64,000 nt of DNA. It comes from Chloroflexota bacterium. Lineage in GTDB: Bacteria; Chloroflexota; Anaerolineae; Caldilineales; Caldilineaceae. The notes beneath the pieces are model-generated. The model was not told the DNA's origin. It searched no databases and saw only the letters and a program-made list of their open reading frames with translations. The DNA lies in the NCBI GenBank assembly GCA_018969295.1, contig JAGWYN010000004.1, positions 107,314-171,313 of the forward strand. Direction: 5' to 3'. Below are positions 45,535 to 52,382 of the stretch, piece after piece. Made by a program: the position numbers and the translations under genes. Within the stretch, counting starts at the first letter, position 1, and each line of letters begins with the position of its first letter.

Positions 45535-48102
45535 ATGCAAGAATCCGATCAGATGGCGCCAGCACAGCCGAATATGGACGACGAGATCGACCTGCGCCAG
45601 TACCTTGACGTGCTGATCGCCTGGCGTTGGGAGATCCTGGCGATCATGGTGCTGGTCACGCTGGTTGCTGCGGGGGTTGTGTTGATCCAGCGTGCGGTCA
45701 CTCCTCCAGTCTACTCGGCCACAGCAACCCTTGCCATTGCCCGCACCAGCCGAGACATCCAGTTTGATGAGAATTTCCGGACGACGCTGGACGCAGAAAA
45801 TCCGGCCAGCACCCGGCGGGTGGCGTTGGTGGGGCTGGTGGCGAGCAACGCGGTTGCAGAAGTGGTGGCCAAAGGGCTCAGCGATGCGTTCGACGAAAAA
45901 GAGCGGGTCCCTACCCAGTTGCTCAAACAGATCGATGCTGCGGCAGTCACGGCGCCAGGCAGCCGAACCGAGGGAGATCTGATCCAGATTACTGCCCGTG
46001 CTGGCGAACCCGAAAAGGCAGCAGAGCTGGCGACCACATGGGCAAAGGTATATGTCGAGTATGCCAACCGGCTGTACGGCGATGTGCCGGTGCAGCTGAT
46101 CGAATCGGTGCAAAATGAACTGGCCCAGGCGCAGGTTGCCTACGACAGCGCCCAGACCAAACTTGAAACCTTTCTGTCGGCCAACGGGGTCAGCAGTTTG
46201 GAACGGCGAATTACCGAAAAAACCAATCTGATCGACAGCCTGCAGCAAAACCAGCTGCAGGTGATGCAGGCTTACATCGAGCAGCAGATTGCCGCCGTGA
46301 AACAGGTGGCTGACGCGCTCCTCAAGCAAGAGATCGAAGCCAAGACGGCTGCGTTCGAGCAGGAAGTTGCTGCCACCAAGAAAGTATTCAGTGCGGCCCT
46401 GGAACAGGAGCTGCGCTCTGCCGAGACCGTCTACAACACGGCCCTAGAACAGGAACTCACGGCGAAAACTGCGGTGTTCGAACAGGAACTCAACGCAGTC
46501 AAGACGGTCTTCGATGCGGCGCTCCAGCAGGAGGTCACAGCCGCCGAGACCGTCTACAACACGGCCCTGCGGCAGGAGTTGGAGTCGACCCAGACGGTTT
46601 TGCAGACTGCACTCGACCTTGAGCTGGATTCGACCCGTACCCTAGTCAACACAGCGCTGCAACAAGAGCTGGCAGCGGCGCAGAAAGTGCTCAACATCTC
46701 GCTCGACCAGGAGCTGGCAGCGCGCAGCGAACTGCAGTGGACAGAAGAGTCGATCACGGCTCGTCGCGAGCTGATCGCCGCCCAGTTCGGCGACCAGCTC
46801 GCACGCCTTCAGCAGAGCTATACCACACGCCAGCGTGTGGTTCGCCTGCTCGACGATGCCAGGTCGCTGCTGGCACAGGTCACTGAGCCCACTCAGACTG
46901 CTGCAGCCAGCAACGCTCTGGCGATTCTGCTGCTCAAAAGCCAGGCCTATAACACTGCAGGCGTTCCTACAGCAGCCCCGCTGCAGCTGCGTCTGGACGA
47001 TCTCGCAGCCCTGAGCGGCAGCACAGCCGCCCAGCAAGCAGAACTGCAGACCCTGGTGGGGATATTGCAAGGGCGTTTGACCGAGCTGGATACGTCGATC
47101 GCTGCCCAGACTCAAGACTTGATTGGCCAGGATGGCTTTGCTCTGATCGCCTCGGACCCAGAAAGCGATGCAGCACTTCTGACGGCGTTGCAGGAACAAG
47201 GGCGTATGTTGTTCGACATGGGTCTGCTCAAAGAGACGGGCCAGCCCGACCTTCTGCAGCTGGCACAAGACAACAACATGATGGAGACATTGGTTGCGCT
47301 GCCAATTCAAGAACTGCTGCAACGGGCCAGTGAAAGCAGTCTGTTGAACAGCGCATCCAAAGAATTGCTGCAGGAGCTGCTGAAGCGAGCCCGAGAGGGT
47401 ACTCTGGTCGCCAGCATCGACGAATCCCCCTGGCCGGAACTGCTGCGGCGGGCACAGGAGGGCAGGCTGATGGCAGAGATGGCTGGGATTCCCTGGCAGA
47501 CCCTGCTGGCCCAGACTGGCGGGATCACGCTGACGACCAGCATGGCGGAATCGCCCTGGAAGGAACTGCTGCAGCGGGCCAGCGAGGGGAGGCTGATGGA
47601 CGGTATGGCTGCAGTTCCCTGGCAAAACCTGCTGGATCAGGCCAGCGAGAACAGCCTGACCACCAGCGTCATCGACGTGCAGCTTCAACAGCTGCTGGCG
47701 CTGGCAGACGACAAAAGTCTGCTGGCCAGCATGGTGACGGCACCGTTGACAGCGCCTGTGGAAGAGCTGGAAGCGGAGGTCAAGGCGCTGGAGGCCCAGT
47801 TGGAAACCGTGAGCAGCCAGCGCAAACAGCTGGAGAGCGACCGTGACCTGGCGTTGAAATCGCTGGATGCGTTGAAAAACAAGGCACTGGAACTACAACT
47901 GGCCAATACAGCGTTGCCCAGCGAGGTTCGTTTTGCATCCCCGGCGCTGCCCTCTCTGCTGCCAGAACAAAGCATCAGCCTGGGCCTGGTTGTCGTACTG
48001 GCTGCAATGGTAGGGTTGATGGGGGCAGTGTTCGGCGTGTTTTTGGCCAATTACCTGGGCAAAACCCCGATAGGGAGGCGGTGGGCAGCGGGCAGCAGTT
48101 AG
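45535..48102 (+). CDS. Enlarged Wzz-like chain-length regulator with internal peptide repeats
   Basis: 855 residues from ATG 45535, with AAGGAA 8 nt upstream. The N-terminal Wzz region has DDEIDLRQYLDVLIAWRWEI and the first TM IMVLVTLVAAGVVLI. A final C-terminal TM (SLGLVVVLAAMVGLMGAVFG) fits the two-TM Wzz topology. Between them lies a hugely expanded periplasmic part. One section has 15-residue coiled-coil repeats (ALxQELxxxxTVxNT; residues about 288-400). Another has eight 21-residue repeats (PWxELLxxAxEGxLxxxM; residues 569-736). No C-terminal tyrosine kinase (Walker) domain is present. It likely sets polysaccharide chain length for the cluster at 52-64 kb; the repeats may act as a ruler (inference). 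An intrinsic terminator follows. Confidence 0.85.
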   Translation: MQESDQMAPAQPNMDDEIDLRQYLDVLIAWRWEILAIMVLVTLVAAGVVLIQRAVTPPVYSATATLAIARTSRDIQFDENFRTTLDAENPASTRRVALVGLVASNAVAEVVAKGLSDAFDEKERVPTQLLKQIDAAAVTAPGSRTEGDLIQITARAGEPEKAAELATTWAKVYVEYANRLYGDVPVQLIESVQNELAQAQVAYDSAQTKLETFLSANGVSSLERRITEKTNLIDSLQQNQLQVMQAYIEQQIAAVKQVADALLKQEIEAKTAAFEQEVAATKKVFSAALEQELRSAETVYNTALEQELTAKTAVFEQELNAVKTVFDAALQQEVTAAETVYNTALRQELESTQTVLQTALDLELDSTRTLVNTALQQELAAAQKVLNISLDQELAARSELQWTEESITARRELIAAQFGDQLARLQQSYTTRQRVVRLLDDARSLLAQVTEPTQTAAASNALAILLLKSQAYNTAGVPTAAPLQLRLDDLAALSGSTAAQQAELQTLVGILQGRLTELDTSIAAQTQDLIGQDGFALIASDPESDAALLTALQEQGRMLFDMGLLKETGQPDLLQLAQDNNMMETLVALPIQELLQRASESSLLNSASKELLQELLKRAREGTLVASIDESPWPELLRRAQEGRLMAEMAGIPWQTLLAQTGGITLTTSMAESPWKELLQRASEGRLMDGMAAVPWQNLLDQASENSLTTSVIDVQLQQLLALADDKSLLASMVTAPLTAPVEELEAEVKALEAQLETVSSQRKQLESDRDLALKSLDALKNKALELQLANTALPSEVRFASPALPSLLPEQSISLGLVVVLAAMVGLMGAVFGVFLANYLGKTPIGRRWAAGSS
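46396..46731. repeat. 45-bp units encoding a 15-residue coiled-coil repeat
   Basis: Six units of 15 residues, such as ALEQELRSAETVYNT, ALQQEVTAAETVYNT, ALRQELESTQTVLQT and ALDLELDSTRTLVNT, occur in series, plus a partial SLDQELAA. An 11-residue piece (ELNAVKTVFDA) is inserted after the second unit. Periods of 15 and 11 suit a right-handed or straight coiled coil. Confidence 0.85.
47239..47742. repeat. Eight 63-bp units encoding a 21-residue repeat
   Basis: Units include PIQELLQRASESSLLNSASK, PWPELLRRAQEGRLMAEMAG, PWKELLQRASEGRLMDGMAA and PWQNLLDQASENSLTTSVID (each one residue longer than quoted). The consensus is P-W-x-x-L-L-x-x-A-x-E-x-x-L-x-x-x-M-x-x-x. All eight are exactly 21 residues with no indels, which implies structural constraint on length. 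Confidence 0.9.
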
Positions 48103-48147
48103 TTGCCCACGCAAGCAGCTGCCGCGTCGGGTGGTCATCCTCAGCCA

Positions 48148-48187
48148 ACAAAAAAGCAGCGCCTGGGCTCAGGGCGCTGCTTTTTTG
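48148..48187 (+). terminator. Intrinsic terminator after the Wzz-like gene
   Basis: GCAGCGCC and GGGCGCTGC form the stem around TGGGCTCA, with A-tract before and TTTTTT after. It lies 45 bp after the stop codon. Confidence 0.92.
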
Positions 48188-48586
48188 TAAGAAGAATCGG
48201 GATAAATTTCGACAGGATGAAACCCTCCTCTGTCCTTTACCACTTTGCCAGCGGGAAGCCCTTCGCCTCTCAGCACTCAGCAACGTGCAAATTGGACCGG
48301 AAGCAAAAATCTACACGTTGGCACAGACGTTTCAACGCAAATTGATCCGCAGCTGGCGCAGAAAACGCAGAGAACCGACGCCCCACCCCAGCAGCAGCCC
48401 GTCCACCCGCGCCAGCGCGACGCCGAGCAGCCCGTCCACAGCACGGCCAGCGCCAGCCCCAGAGTCTGTCTGCAAGGGGTGCGCTCGACGCAGAGGTGCG
48501 CAGAGGAAAGACAAAAACGGTTTGAAGGGCAATTCTTTGCGTCTCCGCGCCTTTGCGTCAAGGTGGGTGACGTTACAACCAGATGC
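48188..48586 (-). pseudogene. Decayed spacer with a WecA-like fragment
   Basis: No intact gene is visible. On the minus strand about 48380-48470 reads TLGLALAVLWTG and, after a shift of frame, GLLGVALARVDGLLLGW. This resembles the C-terminal membrane segment (LYLGLALLGAGLALAWL) of the intact WecA-like protein at 55860-56900. The rest contains short CGCAGAG-rich motifs and no start, RBS or promoter of note. Confidence 0.4.
48428..48450. repeat. 23-bp dispersed repeat, copy 1 (copy 2 at 49089-49111)
   Basis: CAGCCCGTCCACAGCACGGC plus CAG is present exactly at both places, inside the two WecA-like fragments. It shows that the two fragments derive from related sequence or were copied from each other. 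Confidence 0.85.
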
Positions 48587-48799
48587 TTACAGGTCTTCGG
48601 GGTGCAGCCCTGTCCGTTTGGCAACGCGAGCCAACATGCGTGGCCCGATTTCTTCCTGATCGTGAAACGCAAATACATAGTCAGGCCATCCCGGCCGCGA
48701 TAGAATTCGGTGTGAACCGCGCTGCCGTTTTGTCTCCCATCCAATTTGGTGCAAAGCGCACAGCAGGTCTTTTGCCTTGACCGACGACCAGTTACTCAT
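48587..48799 (-). CDS. hicA: HicA-family mRNA interferase toxin
   Basis: 70 residues with the double-stranded RNA-binding-like HicA fold. SSVKAKDLLCALHQIGWETK begins it, and the catalytic His lies in QRGSHRILSRPG. The C-terminal IGPRMLARVAKRTGLHPEDL is typical. It cleaves mRNA and tmRNA when free of antitoxin. The start overlaps the hicB stop (ATGA), so the antitoxin is translated first and coupled to the toxin. Confidence 0.92.
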   Translation of the reverse strand: MSNWSSVKAKDLLCALHQIGWETKRQRGSHRILSRPGWPDYVFAFHDQEEIGPRMLARVAKRTGLHPEDL

Positions 48800-49002
48800 G
48801 CGTAGGCAAATGTCACACTGTCGATCCGCTCAGGCTGATCTTCATCTTCCACCCAGTCCGCCAGAACGCGCAAAGCCAGCGCTTTTGCTTTGGCTATCGC
48901 GCGGGCTTTGTTCTCTCCATAGACCATCACGCCGGGAATGTCCATGATTTCGGCAATCCACCGGCCGTCAACCTCTTGTTCAACTTCGATCTGAAACTTC
49001 AT
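48796..49002 (-). CDS. hicB: HicB-family antitoxin
   Basis: 68 residues from ATG 49002. The HicB N-terminal fold reads MKFQIEVEQEVDGRWIAEIM followed by PGVMVYGENKARAIAKAKAL. It lacks a clear C-terminal HTH and so belongs to the short HicB form. It neutralises HicA and may autoregulate. The gene overlaps hicA by 4 bp. An upstream frame extension to 49059 carries no conserved residues. Confidence 0.9.
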   Translation of the reverse strand: MKFQIEVEQEVDGRWIAEIMDIPGVMVYGENKARAIAKAKALALRVLADWVEDEDQPERIDSVTFAYA

Positions 49003-49078
49003 CGCCTGTGCCTCCTTGATCTTCCCTTGCATGGGATTATATTGTCCCCTGTCCGGCAAGTCAATCTCCAGCGGCGTC

Positions 49079-49165
49079 CTACGCCTGGCAGCCCGTCCAC
49101 AGCACGGCCAGGCCCAGATCGAGCAGCGTCACAGCGCGATGACACCAGTTGGCGATGACGAGATG
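49079..49165 (-). pseudogene. Fragment of a WecA/MraY-family transferase
   Basis: In one minus-strand frame this reads HLVIANWCHRAVTLLDLGLA followed by VLWTGCQA and a stop. It aligns with RLVIAGWRHRTVTLLYLGLA in the intact WecA-like gene at 55860-56900. About 28 codons survive, with no start or upstream domain. Confidence 0.6.
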
Positions 49166-49245
49166 CTAACCCCGCCGCACGCGCCGGATCACTTCGACAT
49201 ACGGTCCGCAGCCTCTTCGGCCTCGTGGCGGACTCGTGCAATTCA

Positions 49246-49563
49246 TCAGCCATTCAAGCCGCGCAGTTCTCGCAGTTGGCGTTCCATGGTGACGATACCG
49301 CCGATCGCACTCTCCCAGGCCATCGCATCTTGTTCCACTTCCCAACTGTAATTCTCCTGGCGTGGAATGCGGCGGCCTATAAACTCCTCAAAATCCATGC
49401 CGTACTGATGCGTCATGGCCAAATCGATACGCCGATATTGCGCCAATTTGCGCAGATGCTCAGCTTCGATTAGATGGCGCACCTTTGCATCTACATCTTG
49501 GTTGCCAGGCACAATCAAATCCCAAAACTGCTGCGTCTGTTTCAGCAACCCAACGTTTCCCAT
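49246..49563 (-). CDS. Hypothetical protein, possible toxin-antitoxin component
   Basis: 105 residues. Sequence includes FWDLIVPGNQDVDAKVRHLI, HLRKLAQYRRIDLAMTHQYG and SWEVEQDAMAWESAIGGIVT. It is soluble, mostly helical and charged. The family is not recognised. It lies in a region full of toxin-antitoxin genes, so a TA role is possible, but no partner is intact; the 80-bp frame after its stop is degenerate. A start with GAGGTGAGCA upstream is acceptable. Confidence 0.6.
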   Translation of the reverse strand: MGNVGLLKQTQQFWDLIVPGNQDVDAKVRHLIEAEHLRKLAQYRRIDLAMTHQYGMDFEEFIGRRIPRQENYSWEVEQDAMAWESAIGGIVTMERQLRELRGLNG

Positions 49564-49794
49564 TGCTCACCTCCTGGCATCGGCGCTCATGTATGGCCTC
49601 GCTTCCGCCTTCCACAATGATTCACATATCCACCTCCTACAGTGCCCATTCTACCCCGCTCGACGATGTCCGGTCAAGCAGAATGCCCGAGGCAGGGTTG
49701 CCAACCCCGGCCTATTTCGAGTTTCAGGTTGGGCGGGCTTCGGTGTTGTCTGCTTATCGGGCCAGAAAACGACAATCAGTCAGGGCAGGAGCGG

Positions 49795-49982
49795 GCGCGC
49801 CGCTGCCTCGACACGCCCGACGCCCCACGGCATGGCGGCTGCCGACCGCAGCGGCAAACTCCCGCCTGAAGGCATCAACGTGGGGAAAAAGCGGCACAAT
49901 CCAGTTGATGAGGAAGGCGTCCGCGACGTCGGCCTACTCCCGACCGGACAAGTGGGGCGAGGAAAGATAGCTGCGTTTCCAT
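49795..49982 (-). pseudogene. DegT/DnrJ-type aminotransferase N-terminal remnant (copy A)
   Basis: Read in the frame of the copy at 51930-52114, the minus strand gives YLSSPHLSGRE, stop, ADVADAFLINWIVPLFPHVD and AFRREFAAAVGSRHAVG. This is the N-terminal signature of DegT/DnrJ/EryC1 aminotransferases. It has an extra G after the ATG causing a frameshift and an in-frame TAG after SGRE. The TAG is shared with copy B, so the gene was already broken when duplicated. Confidence 0.65.
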
Positions 49983-50113
49983 GGCAGTGGGTTTCTCACC
50001 AGATTTTACTGTCACATCGTAGCGTGCAATCAGTCCATCACCGGTCACGATTGGTATCTTCTCGATCTGGCTTTGCGCCACCAACATACGGTCGAATGGG
50101 TCGCGGTGATGAG
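49795..50113. repeat. Direct repeat, copy A (319 bp)
   Basis: Copy A runs from GCGCGCCGCTGCCTCGAC to GGGTCGCGGTGATGAG and matches 51930-52244 nearly throughout with scattered substitutions and a few single-base indels. Both copies carry the same broken aminotransferase and PIN remnants. The pair flanks the Phd remnant, the UPF0175/DUF3368 pair and the sugar transferase. Confidence 0.9.
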
Positions 50114-50155
50114 CGGGGCGAGAATGAACGTGTGAGTATCCAACAGCGCTTTCAT
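49996..50155 (-). pseudogene. PIN-domain (VapC-like) toxin remnant (copy A)
   Basis: The minus strand starts MKALLDTHTFILA, a typical PIN N-terminus with the catalytic Asp, then jumps by an internal deletion with a frame change to HHRDPFDRMLVAQSQIEKIP and IVTGDGLIARYDVTV, the PIN C-terminus. A small insertion removes the original TVIW stop seen in copy B. The central catalytic half is missing, so the toxin cannot be active. Its ATG overlaps the Phd remnant's stop (ATGA). Confidence 0.75.
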
Positions 50156-50322
50156 GATTCAAAGGCTTCGAGTATCTCTTCTGGAAGGGGCGCATCGAAA
50201 TCCGGGGCGATCCAAATCTGCCCCTGTGCACTGCCAACAACGCGTGGTCATGGCACCGGCGCAAAGGGCACCAGGCGGGCGACCGGTTTTCCTGCTTTGG
50301 CGATGACGACTTCCTCGCCCAT
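50152..50322 (-). pseudogene. Phd/YefM antitoxin remnant with internal stop
   Basis: The minus strand reads MGEEVVIAKAGKPVARLVPF followed by APVP, stop (TGA at 50250-50248), then PRVVGSAQGQIWIAPDFDAP and LPEEILEAFES. This is the C-terminal half of a Phd-type antitoxin, with a CGA-to-TGA-like nonsense change. The N-terminal half is absent, as the DUF3368 gene occupies that place. It precedes the PIN remnant in the usual antitoxin-toxin order. Confidence 0.75.
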
Positions 50323-50323
50323 G

Positions 50324-50818
50324 CTAATACGCTTTGTCGACTTCAGTCCGAAACCAATGCTGCCACCGCGGGCTAATGCGAATACCCGCACTCAGCAACT
50401 GTTCCAGGGCATCAAGCGCCGTCTGACGTGTGAGCAATCCAGCCCACACCGCCGCCAGCAGGATGCCAAGCGTACCTTTCACGGGCAGTCCCATCGCCTG
50501 CGCAACCCGCCGCGCCAGCCGTTCATCGATGATCACCCAACCGGGCTGAATTTCTTGCGCCAACAATAACACCGACAACTCGCCTGAATCCAACCCCAAT
50601 AGCATCGGTTCAAGTGTGACCGCTCTTGCCGGCGACACGACCTGTATCCAGCTTGCCTGAGCCAACTCTGCCGATCCAGGCTGACCATAGCCATCGATGA
50701 CCACCTCCTCGTAGACGGCGCGAGGAACAATCACCGCATCAAACATCTCTCGCAGCAACGAAAGTTGACCAACCAGCGCCAGGGCGATCAAAGGTGTTGC
50801 GTTGACAACAACGTTCAT
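50324..50818 (-). CDS. DUF3368 PIN-like toxin
   Basis: 164 residues. The PIN-fold acidic residues appear in VVVNATPLIALALVGQLSLL, AVYEEVVIDG, LGLDSGELSVLLLAQE and WVIIDERLARRVAQAMGLPV, typical of DUF3368. It is presumed to be an RNase toxin. Its start overlaps the UPF0175 stop by 4 bp (ATGA). The C-terminal 15 residues (WQHWFRTEVDKAY) may be altered by the junction with the Phd remnant that begins right after. Confidence 0.88.
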   Translation of the reverse strand: MNVVVNATPLIALALVGQLSLLREMFDAVIVPRAVYEEVVIDGYGQPGSAELAQASWIQVVSPARAVTLEPMLLGLDSGELSVLLLAQEIQPGWVIIDERLARRVAQAMGLPVKGTLGILLAAVWAGLLTRQTALDALEQLLSAGIRISPRWQHWFRTEVDKAY

Positions 50819-51129
50819 GGTTTGAGGAGACGCGCTGCCAATTCACGGCTGCTCTCGGCTTCGCCAGCTTGTTCATCTTCCGCATAGTCCAGAACGGAGA
50901 AGCCATGTTCGGAGAGCAGCCGGTAGAACTCCCATCGATTGCAGCCCAGCACCTGCGCTCCCAGCCCTGATGATATCTTGCCCTGTTCGTAGAGCGAGCC
51001 CAGGGTTTGGATCATGACTCTCTGTTGGAACTGTGGTGCATCTTCTCTGGAAGCTACCAGCAGCGCCTGGGGAAAGCGAACTGTGACGCCCTCGACCTCG
51101 CTGGCTGTTGGCTGGATCACTGTGTCCAT
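50815..51129 (-). CDS. UPF0175-family antitoxin
   Basis: 104 residues from ATG 51129, with AGGAGG 11 nt upstream; a GTG at 51168 would add a non-conserved leader. The UPF0175 core reads GSLYEQGKISSGLGAQVLGC followed by NRWEFYRLLSEHGFSVLDY. UPF0175 proteins carry a short HTH and partner with DUF3368 toxins. The two-gene operon looks intact, unlike its surroundings. Confidence 0.88.
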   Translation of the reverse strand: MDTVIQPTASEVEGVTVRFPQALLVASREDAPQFQQRVMIQTLGSLYEQGKISSGLGAQVLGCNRWEFYRLLSEHGFSVLDYAEDEQAGEAESSRELAARLLKP

Positions 51130-51164
51130 TTGAATGATTGCCTCCTGCAGCCTCGACTCCCAAC

Positions 51165-51781
51165 TCACTGATCAAGATTATATCTCTGATCGGGACGCCC
51201 ACGAAATTCCCCCATCGTCGCCTGCCCGGTCCGGCTGATGCCCTTGCGCACGGTCAGCCCCAGGATTTTGAGGTCGAGCCAGAAGGAGAGGTTGTCTACG
51301 TACCAGACATCGTAGGCAAATTTCTGTTCCCACGAAATCGCGTTGCGCCCGTTGACCTGCGCCCAGCCGGTGACGCCGGGACGCACTTCGTGTCGTCGCG
51401 CCTGCTCGGGCGTGTAGCGATCCAGATACTGCATGAGCAGCGGGCGCGGCCCCACCAGGCTCATATCGCCCACGACGACGTTCCACAGTTCGGGCAGTCC
51501 GTCCAGGCTGGCAGCGCGCAGAAACCTGCCAAAGCGGGTCAGTCGGTCGGTGTCGAGCAGCAGATTGCCCTGGTCGTCACGCGCGTCGTCATGGTGCGGA
51601 ATTTGATCATGCGAAAGGGTTTGCCGTGCAGACCAGGGCGCGACTGACGGAAGAAGACTGGTGCACCAAGTTTCAGACGCACAAGCAGCGCTATGATCGC
51701 CATGATAGGCGCAAGAAGGAGTAGAGCCGGAAGGGCGATAATCAAATCGAACAAGCGTTGCTCGATGCTCCCCGTCAGCAC
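51165..51781 (-). pseudogene. Frameshifted bacterial sugar transferase (WcaJ/PglC-like)
   Basis: The N-terminal half from GTG 51781 reads SIEQRLFDLIIALPALLLLA and VFFRQSRPGLHGKPFRMIKF. After RTMT the frame is lost at about 51589-51592, where one base appears to be missing. The other frame continues DARDDQGNLLLDTDRLTRFG, RFLRAASLDGLPELWNVVVG and MSLVGPRPLLMQYLDR up to the stop at 51165. Joined, this is a complete monotopic phosphoglycosyl transferase of about 205 residues, the enzyme that loads the first sugar onto undecaprenyl phosphate. A sequencing error cannot be excluded. Its neighbours on both sides are decayed, which favours a real mutation. Confidence 0.85.
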
Positions 51782-51929
51782 CTTGCTTATAGTTTCGATC
51801 GGTTATCTCACGAAACGCAATCATCACCGCTTGTCCAACCGGGTTTTCTTTCCAACAGAGCCATTCTCTCTGCGCAATCTGCAGATCGAAAAATTCAGGA
51901 TTGATCCGCAGAATACGCAGAGGATCTGC

Positions 51930-52114
51930 GCGCCGCCGCCTCGACGCGCCCGACGCCCCACGGCATGGCGGCTGCCGACCGCAGCGGCAAACTCCTGCTC
52001 GAAGGCATCAACGTGGGGAAAAAGCGGCACAATCCAGTTGATGAGGAAGGCGTCCACGACGTCGGCCTACTCCCGACCAGACAAGTGGGGCGAGGAAAGA
52101 CAGATGCGTTTCAT
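51930..52114 (-). pseudogene. DegT/DnrJ-type aminotransferase N-terminal remnant (copy B)
   Basis: The minus strand from ATG 52114 reads MKRICLSSPHLSGRE, TAG, then ADVVDAFLINWIVPLFPHVD and AFEQEFAAAVGSRHAVG in one continuous frame. It lacks the PLP-lysine region and everything downstream. The TAG interrupts what is otherwise a well-preserved N-terminal domain of a sugar aminotransferase. Confidence 0.75.
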
Positions 52115-52128
52115 GACGGGTAGGTTTC

Positions 52129-52242
52129 TCACCAGATTACCGTCACATCGTAGCGTGCAATCAGGCCATCACCGGTCACGATTGGCATCTTCTCGATCTG
52201 GCTTTGCGCCACCAACATGCGGTCGAGTGGGTCGCGGTGATG
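52129..52242 (-). pseudogene. PIN-domain toxin 3' remnant (copy B)
   Basis: The minus strand reads HRDPLDRMLVAQSQIEKMPI followed by VTGDGLIARYDVTVIW and a TGA stop, the C-terminal third of a VapC-like PIN domain. The N-terminal Asp-containing part is absent. It lies directly upstream of the aminotransferase remnant, as in copy A. Confidence 0.75.
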
Positions 52243-52264
52243 AGCAACAGATAGATGCGCGCCA

Positions 52265-52354
52265 TCATGCATAGGCTCCTTCCCAGATCACGGTCACGGC
52301 ATAGCGCACACTTTGTGGATCGCTGGTCAGAATCGGCACCTTTTCAATTGGCCA
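52265..52354 (-). pseudogene. Second PIN-domain 3' remnant
   Basis: The minus strand reads WPIEKVPILTSDPQSVRYAV followed by TVIWEGAYA and a stop. The pattern of VPILTSDP and the end of the frame match PIN-domain C-termini but the sequence differs from copies A and B. It appears to be an independent decayed PIN gene upstream of copy B. Confidence 0.6.
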
Positions 52355-52382
52355 GTATATCGGCAGGATTACACCGCTCGAA

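Larger units (their letters stand above)
51930..52244. repeat. Direct repeat, copy B (315 bp)
   Basis: This copy pairs with 49795-50113 in the same orientation, about 2.1 kb apart. The surrounding sequence on both sides differs between copies, so the borders are sharp. No transposase or terminal inverted repeats are seen. Confidence 0.9.

Noticed and set aside
49795..52244. Insertion sequence as the cause of the direct duplication
   Set aside because: No transposase, terminal inverted repeats or target-site duplications are visible.
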